Positions 36,521-44,142 of a stretch of 64,000 nt of DNA are shown here, piece by piece; position 1 is the first letter of the stretch; the number at the start of each line of letters is the position of its first letter. The notes under the pieces were generated by a model that saw only the letters and a list, made by a program, of their open reading frames with translations, was not told where the DNA came from and did not search any database. This stretch comes from Oscillatoriaceae cyanobacterium Prado104 (GTDB taxonomy: Bacteria; Cyanobacteriota; Cyanobacteriia; Cyanobacteriales; Microcoleaceae): positions 124,001 to 188,000 of the forward strand of contig JALOON010000001.1 of the NCBI GenBank assembly GCA_025454405.1, read 5' to 3'. The position numbers were made by a program, and so were the translations under genes.

Positions 36521-38122
36521 ATGGCAGGCTTGCTCAGAGCATCCGAAGAAGGGCTAAAAATCATCGACATGGTACGACGCAATCTCGGATGGAATAAAAC
36601 TGAGGATACTTGGTGCAAAGCCGCTCTAACTTCAAAAGCCACTTTAAAGCGGTTTTGGACGCAAAACCGAATTCGACGCGAAACATTTATCGATATTTGC
36701 AAAGCTGTCGGAATCAATAACTGGGAAGATATTATCGAGCGCAATGATATAAAACAAACAGAATTACTTTTAGCTGCCTCGATCGCAGATATTCCCCTCG
36801 ACTCCCAAACCGATCGCACTTTCCCCCTCCCAGAAAACTTACCCCCCGTCAGAAATTGGGTACAGCGCACCAAAGAAATCGATATCTTAAAAACTACTAT
36901 TATTAACTCAGACATCGCTGCCATCTCAATTGTCGGATTACCTGGCACCGGCAAAACCACCCTCGCCAGCCAACTAATTCGCCAACTCCACACAGAAAAT
37001 ACCCCATTCGCCTCCGCCGCTTGGCAATCCTTGCAATCCGCAACAAGCAAAGCACCACCGTTCGATCGCACAATTGACTCCCTGCTATTCACCCTCTCCA
37101 ACGGCGAGATTACCGCAGCCGTAAATCCTCAAAATGACTCTTTCCAAAAGATCGAAAAACTGATAAAAATTATCAAAGCTAAACTTTGCTTAATTGTATT
37201 CGATCGCGCCGAAACACTTTTAAAAACAGGAGAAGCAAAAGCCGCCGGTTATTTTGCAGAAGATTGTGCGGAATATGCTTGGTTATTCAAACAACTATTA
37301 GAAACAGAACATCAAAGCAAAATTATATTTACCAGTCGCGAAAGCTTGGCTGAATTGCCGCCAACAGTCACCCGCGAAATTCAGCTCGACGGATTCGATC
37401 GAGATGCCGCAATTTCCCTGTTGCAATCTTTCAATCTGACTGCAAATGCAGAGGAATTAGCGGAAATGTGCGATCGCTATTGCGGACATCCCAAAGCCTT
37501 ACAACTCGTCGCAGCCTTGATTCGAGACGATAGCGAATTTCAGGGAAATGTCGGGATGTTTTTACACAATAGAGACTGGTTACTAATTCGAGATATTGAA
37601 AGCGCGATCGATGAAATTATCGCCCGTCTCAGCAACAGCGAGCAAACTTGTCTGGGCCGAATTTCTGTCTATCAAACCTCAGAATATCCCCTATCTTTTG
37701 CCGGGATTAGCGCTCAAATGCCGGAAGTTAGCAAATACGAACTTAAAGAAAATATTATTCAAGCACTGAAGCGCAGGCAATTGCTATATTACGATCGCCA
37801 CCTCAAATCCTATCAGTTGCATCCCCTAGTCCGAGAAAAGGGCGAGCATCTGTTAAATCAAAATTCCGAATATTTCCGTACCGCCCACAACCAAGCCTAT
37901 AATTATTATATCAGCATTTCCCTCAAACCTGCATCGGAATGGCAAAATATCGAGGATATTCAGCCGCTAATTAGAGCGCACTATCATGCATCTAAAGCAG
38001 ATAATTTAGATGCAGCAAATGCAATTATTTCCCAAATATCCGATCGCCTGCAAGACTGGAATTGTGCGGAGTTATTATGTGCAAATCTACCCTTGCCATT
38101 GTTAGCGGAAGTACGGATATAG
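36521..38122 (+). CDS. NB-ARC (STAND) ATPase with N-terminal HTH-like domain, no sensor repeats
   Basis: 533 residues. The N-terminal 75 residues (LKIIDMVRRNLGWNKTEDTW, ATLKRFW) form a helical domain found at the start of many cyanobacterial NACHT/NB-ARC proteins. The NB-ARC module has Walker A GLPGTGKTT (139-147), Walker B-like LCLIVFDRAETLL, sensor KIIFTSRESL, a GLPL-like CGHPKALQL and a winged-helix region to HPLVREKGEHLL (about 445). STAND proteins usually carry TPR, WD40 or LRR sensors next; here the protein ends after about 80 more helical residues, 30 bases before an R3 repeat. Either a naturally short form or a truncated one. Roles in this class include signalling and antiviral defence. 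Confidence 0.82.
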   Translation: MAGLLRASEEGLKIIDMVRRNLGWNKTEDTWCKAALTSKATLKRFWTQNRIRRETFIDICKAVGINNWEDIIERNDIKQTELLLAASIADIPLDSQTDRTFPLPENLPPVRNWVQRTKEIDILKTTIINSDIAAISIVGLPGTGKTTLASQLIRQLHTENTPFASAAWQSLQSATSKAPPFDRTIDSLLFTLSNGEITAAVNPQNDSFQKIEKLIKIIKAKLCLIVFDRAETLLKTGEAKAAGYFAEDCAEYAWLFKQLLETEHQSKIIFTSRESLAELPPTVTREIQLDGFDRDAAISLLQSFNLTANAEELAEMCDRYCGHPKALQLVAALIRDDSEFQGNVGMFLHNRDWLLIRDIESAIDEIIARLSNSEQTCLGRISVYQTSEYPLSFAGISAQMPEVSKYELKENIIQALKRRQLLYYDRHLKSYQLHPLVREKGEHLLNQNSEYFRTAHNQAYNYYISISLKPASEWQNIEDIQPLIRAHYHASKADNLDAANAIISQISDRLQDWNCAELLCANLPLPLLAEVRI

Positions 38123-38149
38123 TAGTTGATAGTTGATAGTCCATCGATT

Positions 38150-38232
38150 ACTGTAGGGGCGGGTTCGCTAGGGGTTCAAAACGTAGCAAACAGATTAAAT
38201 AAACCCGCCCGACCCCACCAATAACCCCCCGA
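38150..38232. repeat. R3 repeat after the NB-ARC gene
   Basis: TGTAGGGGCGGGTTCGC followed by TTAAATAAACCCGCCC and AATAACCCCC, as in the copies at 11337 and 12395. A heptamer run (TTGATAG) precedes it. It lies 30 bases past the stop of the NB-ARC gene. The rest of the spacer to 38411 shows no gene. Confidence 0.7.
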
Positions 38233-38411
38233 TCGACAGTTGACAGTCGATCGTGGTTATATTTTGTCCGATCGCATCGATCGTACATCCTTGTAGGGGT
38301 GAAGCATTCGGGCGATAATCTCTGAAATAAATTACAGTTTTTATATCCGTTGGCGTAGCCTGCCGGCAGGCATATGCTTCACCCTGGCCCTCACGCAACG
38401 CATCCGAAATC

Positions 38412-39452
38412 CTAAAGTCCTGCCGCACAAACCGCTGCCCCAATCAACCCCACGTTCGGATTCAATACTACAGAAACAGGCATCACTTCTAACAGCACAT
38501 CCATCCGCCCTTTGTGCGTAAAAGCCCGCATAAAACTTCCCTCCAAAATCAACGGCAAAATCTTAGCAGCAATCCCGCCCGCTACATACAAACCGCCGTA
38601 AGGTAACAGCGTTAAAGCTAAATTTCCCGCCACCGCACCGTAAGCTTCAACAAACATTTGCATCGTTTGTTCGGAAAGTCGATCGCGCTTTTCCAGTGCC
38701 GCCGTGGCAATTGTCGCACCCGGATCGACAGTCTTCTCGCTTTTCCCGATTTCCGACTCCCATTTTCTAATAACTTCCCCTACCTCCGGCGACTCCGGGG
38801 CAAATTTTCTGTCTCGCAAAAACTGATAAATTGAAACAATTCCCTGTCCCGAAACAACACGCTCGATCGAAATTCTTTGAATGTCATGTTTTGCCAGCAA
38901 ATATTTTAACAATTCAAAATCCAACTCCGATCGCGGCGCAAAATCACCGTGTCCCCCTTCCGAAGAAAAAACCCGCACTCCATTCGCCTCGGGAACCGCA
39001 AAACAATTACCCAAACCAGTACCCGCACCAATAACCGCGATCGGATCGTGTTCCCGGCGTTTTCCTGCTTGCAAAACCTGCAAATCTGCCGCATCCAAAC
39101 CCCACACGCCGTAGCCGACAGCTACAAAATCATTAATCAAACTGACGCGAGATATTTTTAACTCCTCCTCCAAACGCTTCGCCTCCAAAACCCAAGGCAA
39201 ATTAGTCAATTTAGCAGAATTGTTAACCACCGGACCAGCGATCGCAAAACAAGCCTTTTCAGGTACAGGTACAAAATCCAATTTAGCAGCAGCTTCCGTC
39301 AAAAATTTCTCCACCATCGGCACTAAATCGGGAAATTCGCCGCTCGGATAGCGGAGTTCAAACAGAGCGTTCATCTCACCCTTAACGCTCCTTTCCACCA
39401 AGCGCAAAATAGTTTTAGTACCGCCAATATCGCCCGCCAATAATAATGCCAT
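38412..39452 (-). CDS. glk: Glucokinase
   Basis: 346 residues of the bacterial Glk family (PF02685). ATP/phosphate-binding AGDIGGTKTILRL is at residues 6-18. Sugar-binding regions include NDFVAVGYG and the IGAGTGLGN motif, with SSEGGHGDFAPR (catalytic area) and GQGIVSIYQFLRD. It phosphorylates glucose with ATP in the cytosol. The neighbours fit: the debranching enzyme upstream on the same strand releases glucose from glycogen, and treZ/treY opposite make trehalose. An STRR (39481-39602) separates it from the debranching gene. Confidence 0.92.
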   Translation of the reverse strand: MALLLAGDIGGTKTILRLVERSVKGEMNALFELRYPSGEFPDLVPMVEKFLTEAAAKLDFVPVPEKACFAIAGPVVNNSAKLTNLPWVLEAKRLEEELKISRVSLINDFVAVGYGVWGLDAADLQVLQAGKRREHDPIAVIGAGTGLGNCFAVPEANGVRVFSSEGGHGDFAPRSELDFELLKYLLAKHDIQRISIERVVSGQGIVSIYQFLRDRKFAPESPEVGEVIRKWESEIGKSEKTVDPGATIATAALEKRDRLSEQTMQMFVEAYGAVAGNLALTLLPYGGLYVAGGIAAKILPLILEGSFMRAFTHKGRMDVLLEVMPVSVVLNPNVGLIGAAVCAAGL

Positions 39453-39480
39453 AAACTTCCTTGAACTTATCTGCGTTAAT

Positions 39481-39602
39481 CTTAGGTTTTAGGTTTTAGG
39501 TTTTAGGTTTTAGGTTTTAGGTTTTTTTAGCGCCGTTCCACCTACTACCTAACATTTACTTTTTCCTTCTTCCTTCTTCCTTCTTCCTTCTTCCTTCTTC
39601 TT
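39481..39602. repeat. Two heptamer STRR blocks
   Basis: About six units of TTTTAGG (39484-39530) and six of CTTCCTT (39556-39602). Heptanucleotide tandem repeats (STRRs) are a known feature of filamentous cyanobacterial genomes. The inverse GAAGGAA heptamer recurs at 58484-58524. Confidence 0.9.
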
Positions 39603-39621
39603 ACCAAACGATGCTGCTAAT

Positions 39622-41679
39622 TTAACCACCCGTACCGTTAATTGCCAACCAAGCCCGCAACACTTCCGCCACCGTCCAAGCTTGCGCCGTACAGCCCCGC
39701 GGCTCAAAAGGATCGTTGCCTTCAAAAATCTCGCCCAAACTGCCAACACCACCTGCAAGTATATGATGTGCCATTGGTGCCAGCAGTTCGTTGGCTTGTG
39801 CTGGATCTTTGTATACATCTAAGTAAGCCAAAACAAAGGAACCGATCGGCCAGCCCCAAACCGTCCCCTGATGGTAGGCGCTGTCTCGCTGCAATTGGTC
39901 GCCTCCGTATTTGCCCCGATACAGCGGATGGTTCGGGGAGAGGCTGCGCAGCCCGAAGGAAGTTAACAAATGCTGCGCGCAGGCATCTACTACAGCCTTG
40001 CGCCGATCGGGCGTGAGTAACGGTGTATACCTGTGAGTTTCTTTCCCCCGCATCCCCTTGAATGACGGGAATTTGAAGGACAAGTCGAGGGGCAGGGATA
40101 CTGCAAATATCTGATTGGGGCGCAGGGAAATGTCGTTGCCGCCGGGGCCGTCGAGAACGTCGAAACAAAAGCCTGCATTGCCGTTCCAGAAACGGGTGAA
40201 TCCGGCTGCCGTCCGATCGGCCAACTTTTGGTATTCATAGTGAGGTTTGCCCAATTTGTGCGCGAAATCTACCATCGCTTGTATAGCGTTGTACCAAAGA
40301 GCGCTGATTTCGATCGGCTTGCCAGTCCGGGGCGTCACCACCCAATTGCCGATTTTGGCGTCCATCCAGGTAAGTTGCAGGCCGTCGTCACCGGCGTAAA
40401 CTAAACCGTCGTCGGGATCGACGCGGATATTATACCGAGTGCCGCGCAAGTGCCAGTCCACTATCTCGCACAAAATCGGCCAGAGTTCGCCCAACAGTCG
40501 ATCGTCCCCGGTAGTATCAACATAGGCGCGAATTGCCTCAAAGTACCACAGCGTCGCGTCTGCGGTGTTGTATTCCGGCGCGCCGCCGGCATCGGGAAAG
40601 CGGTTCGGCAGCATTCCCCGATCGACATACCGCGCAAAAGTCCGCAGGATCGATCGGGCAATTTCCCACCGCCCGGTACAGATTGTGAGGCCCGGCAGGC
40701 TAATCATCGTATCGCGCCCCCAGTCGCTAAACCAGGGATATCCGGCGATGATGGTTTTGCCCTCCGGTTCCTCCGGCAGCGGGCGGCTGACGATAAATTG
40801 GTCTGCAGCGAGGACTAATTGCTCGATCCAATCGGGTGAATCGCCTGCGGCAGACCATTTTTGCAAAACTTCGCGATCGCCTGCGCGGCGTGCTTCCAAG
40901 GCTGTAGGGCCATCTAACTCGGGATTTTTGGCGGTGCTGGCTGTTAAAGTGAGGGACTGTCCGGGTTCGATCGTGAAGTGAAAAGTCGCGGCATGCAGGT
41001 GATCCTCGCAGCATTCGAGTCCGCGCCGCCTTTCTGCTGCCAGGTCAAATCCGTAGTGCCAGTTGTATAAAGGTGTCGAAACTCGGAATTTCGCCTCAGG
41101 TGCGGCATCTGCTAGCAGGTACAGCGGGGCTGCTGCTGCGAAAGCTGTCACGCAAACGCCCTGCGGCAGGGTTTCTACGGCAATCGGCCAGTCGCCGGCA
41201 CCGGTAATGTGGTGGTAGTCGCGGTAATTGACAAGGGCTTTGACGGCTAGGGCGATCGATTTTGAGGCGCGGTGCAAGCGATATTGTATATATGTTGTGT
41301 TAGCACTTTGTTGCATCCAAATCCGCTTTTCGAGGATGGCGTCGGCGAGGGCAAACCGCCAAACCGGCGTCGTGCCTTCGAGGTGAAAGCTTTCGATGTA
41401 TTTGTAGCCCTGGGGTTCGATCGTCCCGTCGGCCCAGCGGTTTGTATAAAGCGGGTAGGCGCGATCGTGATACACGGCCGTTTCGTCCAGCTTGGCAAGC
41501 ATCAAAGTCCTTGCCAGCGGGGGTTTGAGGGCTGCCACCAGCAGGCCGTGATAGCGCCTGGTAAGGAGACCCGCGATCGTCCCGCTAGCGTAACCGCCGA
41601 TGCCGTTAGTTACCAACCACTCGCGAGACTCCCCAGAGTCTAGATTGCCACAAATTTCCCGTCCAAAAGCAATAACCAT
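39622..41679 (-). CDS. Glycogen debranching enzyme (amylo-alpha-1,6-glucosidase, GH133 type)
   Basis: 685 residues. The N-terminal beta-sandwich starts EWLVTNGIGGYASGTIAGLLTRRYHGLLVAAL (about 20-50), the signature of bacterial/archaeal GDE_N. The C-terminal (alpha/alpha)6 domain has WFSDWGRDTMISLPGL (catalytic Asp region, about 320), YNTADATLWYFEAI, GLQLTWMDAK and YHQGTVWGWPIGSF. Full length. It removes alpha-1,6 branch residues of glycogen, feeding free glucose to glucokinase and linear chains to TreY. Same strand as glk, 169 bp upstream, probably co-regulated. Confidence 0.9.
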   Translation of the reverse strand: MVIAFGREICGNLDSGESREWLVTNGIGGYASGTIAGLLTRRYHGLLVAALKPPLARTLMLAKLDETAVYHDRAYPLYTNRWADGTIEPQGYKYIESFHLEGTTPVWRFALADAILEKRIWMQQSANTTYIQYRLHRASKSIALAVKALVNYRDYHHITGAGDWPIAVETLPQGVCVTAFAAAAPLYLLADAAPEAKFRVSTPLYNWHYGFDLAAERRRGLECCEDHLHAATFHFTIEPGQSLTLTASTAKNPELDGPTALEARRAGDREVLQKWSAAGDSPDWIEQLVLAADQFIVSRPLPEEPEGKTIIAGYPWFSDWGRDTMISLPGLTICTGRWEIARSILRTFARYVDRGMLPNRFPDAGGAPEYNTADATLWYFEAIRAYVDTTGDDRLLGELWPILCEIVDWHLRGTRYNIRVDPDDGLVYAGDDGLQLTWMDAKIGNWVVTPRTGKPIEISALWYNAIQAMVDFAHKLGKPHYEYQKLADRTAAGFTRFWNGNAGFCFDVLDGPGGNDISLRPNQIFAVSLPLDLSFKFPSFKGMRGKETHRYTPLLTPDRRKAVVDACAQHLLTSFGLRSLSPNHPLYRGKYGGDQLQRDSAYHQGTVWGWPIGSFVLAYLDVYKDPAQANELLAPMAHHILAGGVGSLGEIFEGNDPFEPRGCTAQAWTVAEVLRAWLAINGTGG

Positions 41680-42138
41680 AAAGACACACTCGCACTGATT
41701 TGTTGTCTACCTTTAGGTAGATTCTACACACGATCAAAATATGGCATTTGAACCCTTGCAGGCCGATAATATCGTCTCGGGTCAACTCCCGCAATAAAAA
41801 CAGTTTGTAGTGAGGACTTCAGTCTTCTAAATCTGCGGGCTGAAGTTCTCACTACGAACCTTAATTATGGCAATCTAGCGGACGCGATCCGATTTTGAGA
41901 TCGAACTCATACATATTCGTGCTTTAATTTAAACAGCCAACTGCTAATTTTACCTCAGTGATAATTCTCAGGGACAATTCTAGCCGTTGTTCTATCTGAA
42001 GTTAGTTGTCTTGAACTTCTTTTTTAATTCATATTACTTTTCAAATCGATTTTGGGCGATCGGCATTCAATATGCCTACTGCCACAATACCATTTTCAGC
42101 GAGATAGCAAACCAATTTTATCAGGAGAAAAACTCAAA
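41680..42138. repeat. Divergent promoter spacer with R1 repeat
   Basis: 459 bp between the debranching gene and treZ. R1 at 41803-41860 (GTAGTGAGGACTTCAGTC ... CTGAAGTTCTCACTAC). AGGAG at 42123-42127 serves the treZ start. No clear operator is visible. Promoters for both carbohydrate genes must lie here. Confidence 0.65.
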
Positions 42139-43965
42139 GTGAAGCTCGGAGCAAATTATTTGGGCAACAACCGATGCGATTTTACCGTGTGGGCTCCCAC
42201 CCTCGATCGAGTAGAACTGCAAATTGTTGCTCCCCAAAAACGCCTCCTCCCCATGCAAAAATCTGGGGCTGGGTATTGGACAACTACAGTTACAGACATC
42301 CCACCAGGCACTCTTTACAACTACAAACTCGATGGTAAAATCGATCGCCCAGACCCCGCATCAAAGTATCAGCCCCAAGGCGTGCACGCTCCATCTCAAG
42401 TAATCGATGACAGCGCTTTTAAATGGACGGATGCAGATTGGCAAGGAGTGCCTTTACCGGAAATGATAATTTACGAACTGCACGTCGGTACTTTCACACA
42501 AGATGGAACATTTGAAGCAATTATTCCCCAGCTCGATCGACTCAAACAACTGGGAATCAATGCCATAGAAATTATGCCCGTCGCTCAATTTCCGGGCGAT
42601 CGCAATTGGGGCTACGACGGCGTATATCCCTACGCAGTGCAAAACTCCTACGGCGGCCCGCAAGGCTTCAAAAAACTCATTGATGCCTGCCACCAACAAG
42701 GTATTTCAGTAATATTAGATGTCGTTTACAACCACCTCGGACCCGAAGGCAACTATCTCCGCGACTTCGGCCCCTACTTTACCTCAAAATACGGCTCTAT
42801 TTGGGGAGATCCCCTCAACTTCGACGACGAATACAGCGATGAGGTGCGCAACTACTTTATCGAAAACGCCGTTTACTGGTTCCGGGACTATCACGTCGAT
42901 GCCCTGAGACTCGACGCAATTCAAGCAATATTTGAAGTAAGCGCGAGACCGTTTTTACAAGAACTAGCCGACACAACAGCCGAACTTTCCCAACAGCTAG
43001 GAAGGCAACTTTATTTAATCGCAGAAAGCGACTTAAACGATGTCCGAGTCTTGCGATCGAAAGAACTCGGCGGCTTCGGACTCGACGCCCAATGGTGCGA
43101 CGATTTCCACCACGCACTGCACGCGCTTCTCACCGGAGAAAATGACAGGTACTACCAAGACTTCGGCAAGTGCGAACACCTGGAAAAAGCCTTCAAAGAA
43201 AGCTTTGTTTATTCAGGACAATACGCCCCCCACCGCAAGCGCAAACACGGCAATTCTGCAGCATCCCAACCAGCCCATCAATTTCTCGTATTTTCCCAAA
43301 CCCACGACCAAATCGGCAACCGCATTCTCGGAGACCGGCTGTCAAAAATAGTTGATTTTGAAGCTTTGAAACTTGCTGCCGGAACTGTTTTGATTTCTCC
43401 CTATATTCCATTTCTATTTATGGGGGAAGAGTATGGGGAAGAAGCACCGTTTTTTTACTTCGTTTCCCACTCAGACGGGGACTTAATCGAAGCCATCCGC
43501 AAAGACAAACAGCAAGAATTTAAAATCTTTGAAGGGCGGGGAGAATTTCAAGATCCCCAAAGTCCTGAGACTTTCCAAAAATGCAAGTTAAATTGGGAAA
43601 AACAAACAGCAGGCAAACACAAAATCCTCTGGGAATGGCACCAGCAACTAATTCAACTGCGGCGGACTGTTCCTGCATTGAAAAAACTCGATAAAAACAG
43701 TTTGGAAGTATCTTGCATCGAAGCTGACAAAATCTTATTTCTCCGTCGTTGGACAGATGACAACCAGATATTTTGCATTCTAAACTTCAACAAGCAAGAG
43801 GTTGCTTGTACGGTGAAAGTTCCTCAAGGTAACTGGGAAAAGATTTTAGATTCGATCGACCAAAAATGGCTGGGTACGGGTTCGACTTTGCCCGAAAAGA
43901 TAACTTCCGAGCAAAAATTGACCGTCAAACCGCAGAGTTTCGCACTTTATCAATTACTACAGTAA
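42139..43965 (+). CDS. treZ: Maltooligosyltrehalose trehalohydrolase
   Basis: 608 residues from GTG 42139, chosen because the family starts at KLGANYLGN..CDFTVWAP and AGGAG lies upstream; the frame is open back to a TTG at 42052. N-terminal CBM48-like domain, then a GH13_10 barrel: PVAQFPGDRNWGYDGVYPYAVQ, VYNHLGPEGNYL, the nucleophile Asp in DALRLDAIQAI, the acid Glu in LIAESDLND and FSQTHDQIGNR. It cleaves trehalose from maltooligosyltrehalose made by TreY. It is followed on the same strand by treY, 177 bp on, with R1/R9/STRR repeats between. Confidence 0.93.
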   Translation: MKLGANYLGNNRCDFTVWAPTLDRVELQIVAPQKRLLPMQKSGAGYWTTTVTDIPPGTLYNYKLDGKIDRPDPASKYQPQGVHAPSQVIDDSAFKWTDADWQGVPLPEMIIYELHVGTFTQDGTFEAIIPQLDRLKQLGINAIEIMPVAQFPGDRNWGYDGVYPYAVQNSYGGPQGFKKLIDACHQQGISVILDVVYNHLGPEGNYLRDFGPYFTSKYGSIWGDPLNFDDEYSDEVRNYFIENAVYWFRDYHVDALRLDAIQAIFEVSARPFLQELADTTAELSQQLGRQLYLIAESDLNDVRVLRSKELGGFGLDAQWCDDFHHALHALLTGENDRYYQDFGKCEHLEKAFKESFVYSGQYAPHRKRKHGNSAASQPAHQFLVFSQTHDQIGNRILGDRLSKIVDFEALKLAAGTVLISPYIPFLFMGEEYGEEAPFFYFVSHSDGDLIEAIRKDKQQEFKIFEGRGEFQDPQSPETFQKCKLNWEKQTAGKHKILWEWHQQLIQLRRTVPALKKLDKNSLEVSCIEADKILFLRRWTDDNQIFCILNFNKQEVACTVKVPQGNWEKILDSIDQKWLGTGSTLPEKITSEQKLTVKPQSFALYQLLQ

Positions 43966-43967
43966 AC

Positions 43968-44130
43968 GTTTTGTAGTGAGGAATTCAGTCCTTCTTTTTG
44001 AGATTTGTAGGGGTGCGCAGCGCGCACCTTACCATACACAAACACTCGACTTGTAGGGTGCGCAGTGCGCACCTTACCGTCCCCAATTCCCAATTCCCAA
44101 TTCCCAATTCCCAATTCCCCATTCCCAAAT
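43968..44130. repeat. Half R1, two R9 hairpins and an STRR between treZ and treY
   Basis: A half R1 (GTAGTGAGGAATTCAGTCC) at about 43972, two copies of TGTAGGG(G)TGCGCAGNGCGCACCTTACC (R9) at about 44007-44033 and 44053-44079, and a run of CCAATTC heptamers (44083-44130) reaching 13 bases before the treY start. The hairpins may attenuate read-through from treZ. Confidence 0.75.
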
Positions 44131-44142
44131 AACATTAAAATC

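Noticed and set aside
44065-44142. Upstream ATG for treY
   Set aside because: The added residues (PNSQFPI-type repeats) are translated STRR; the family start MRIPTTTYRIQF is at 44143.
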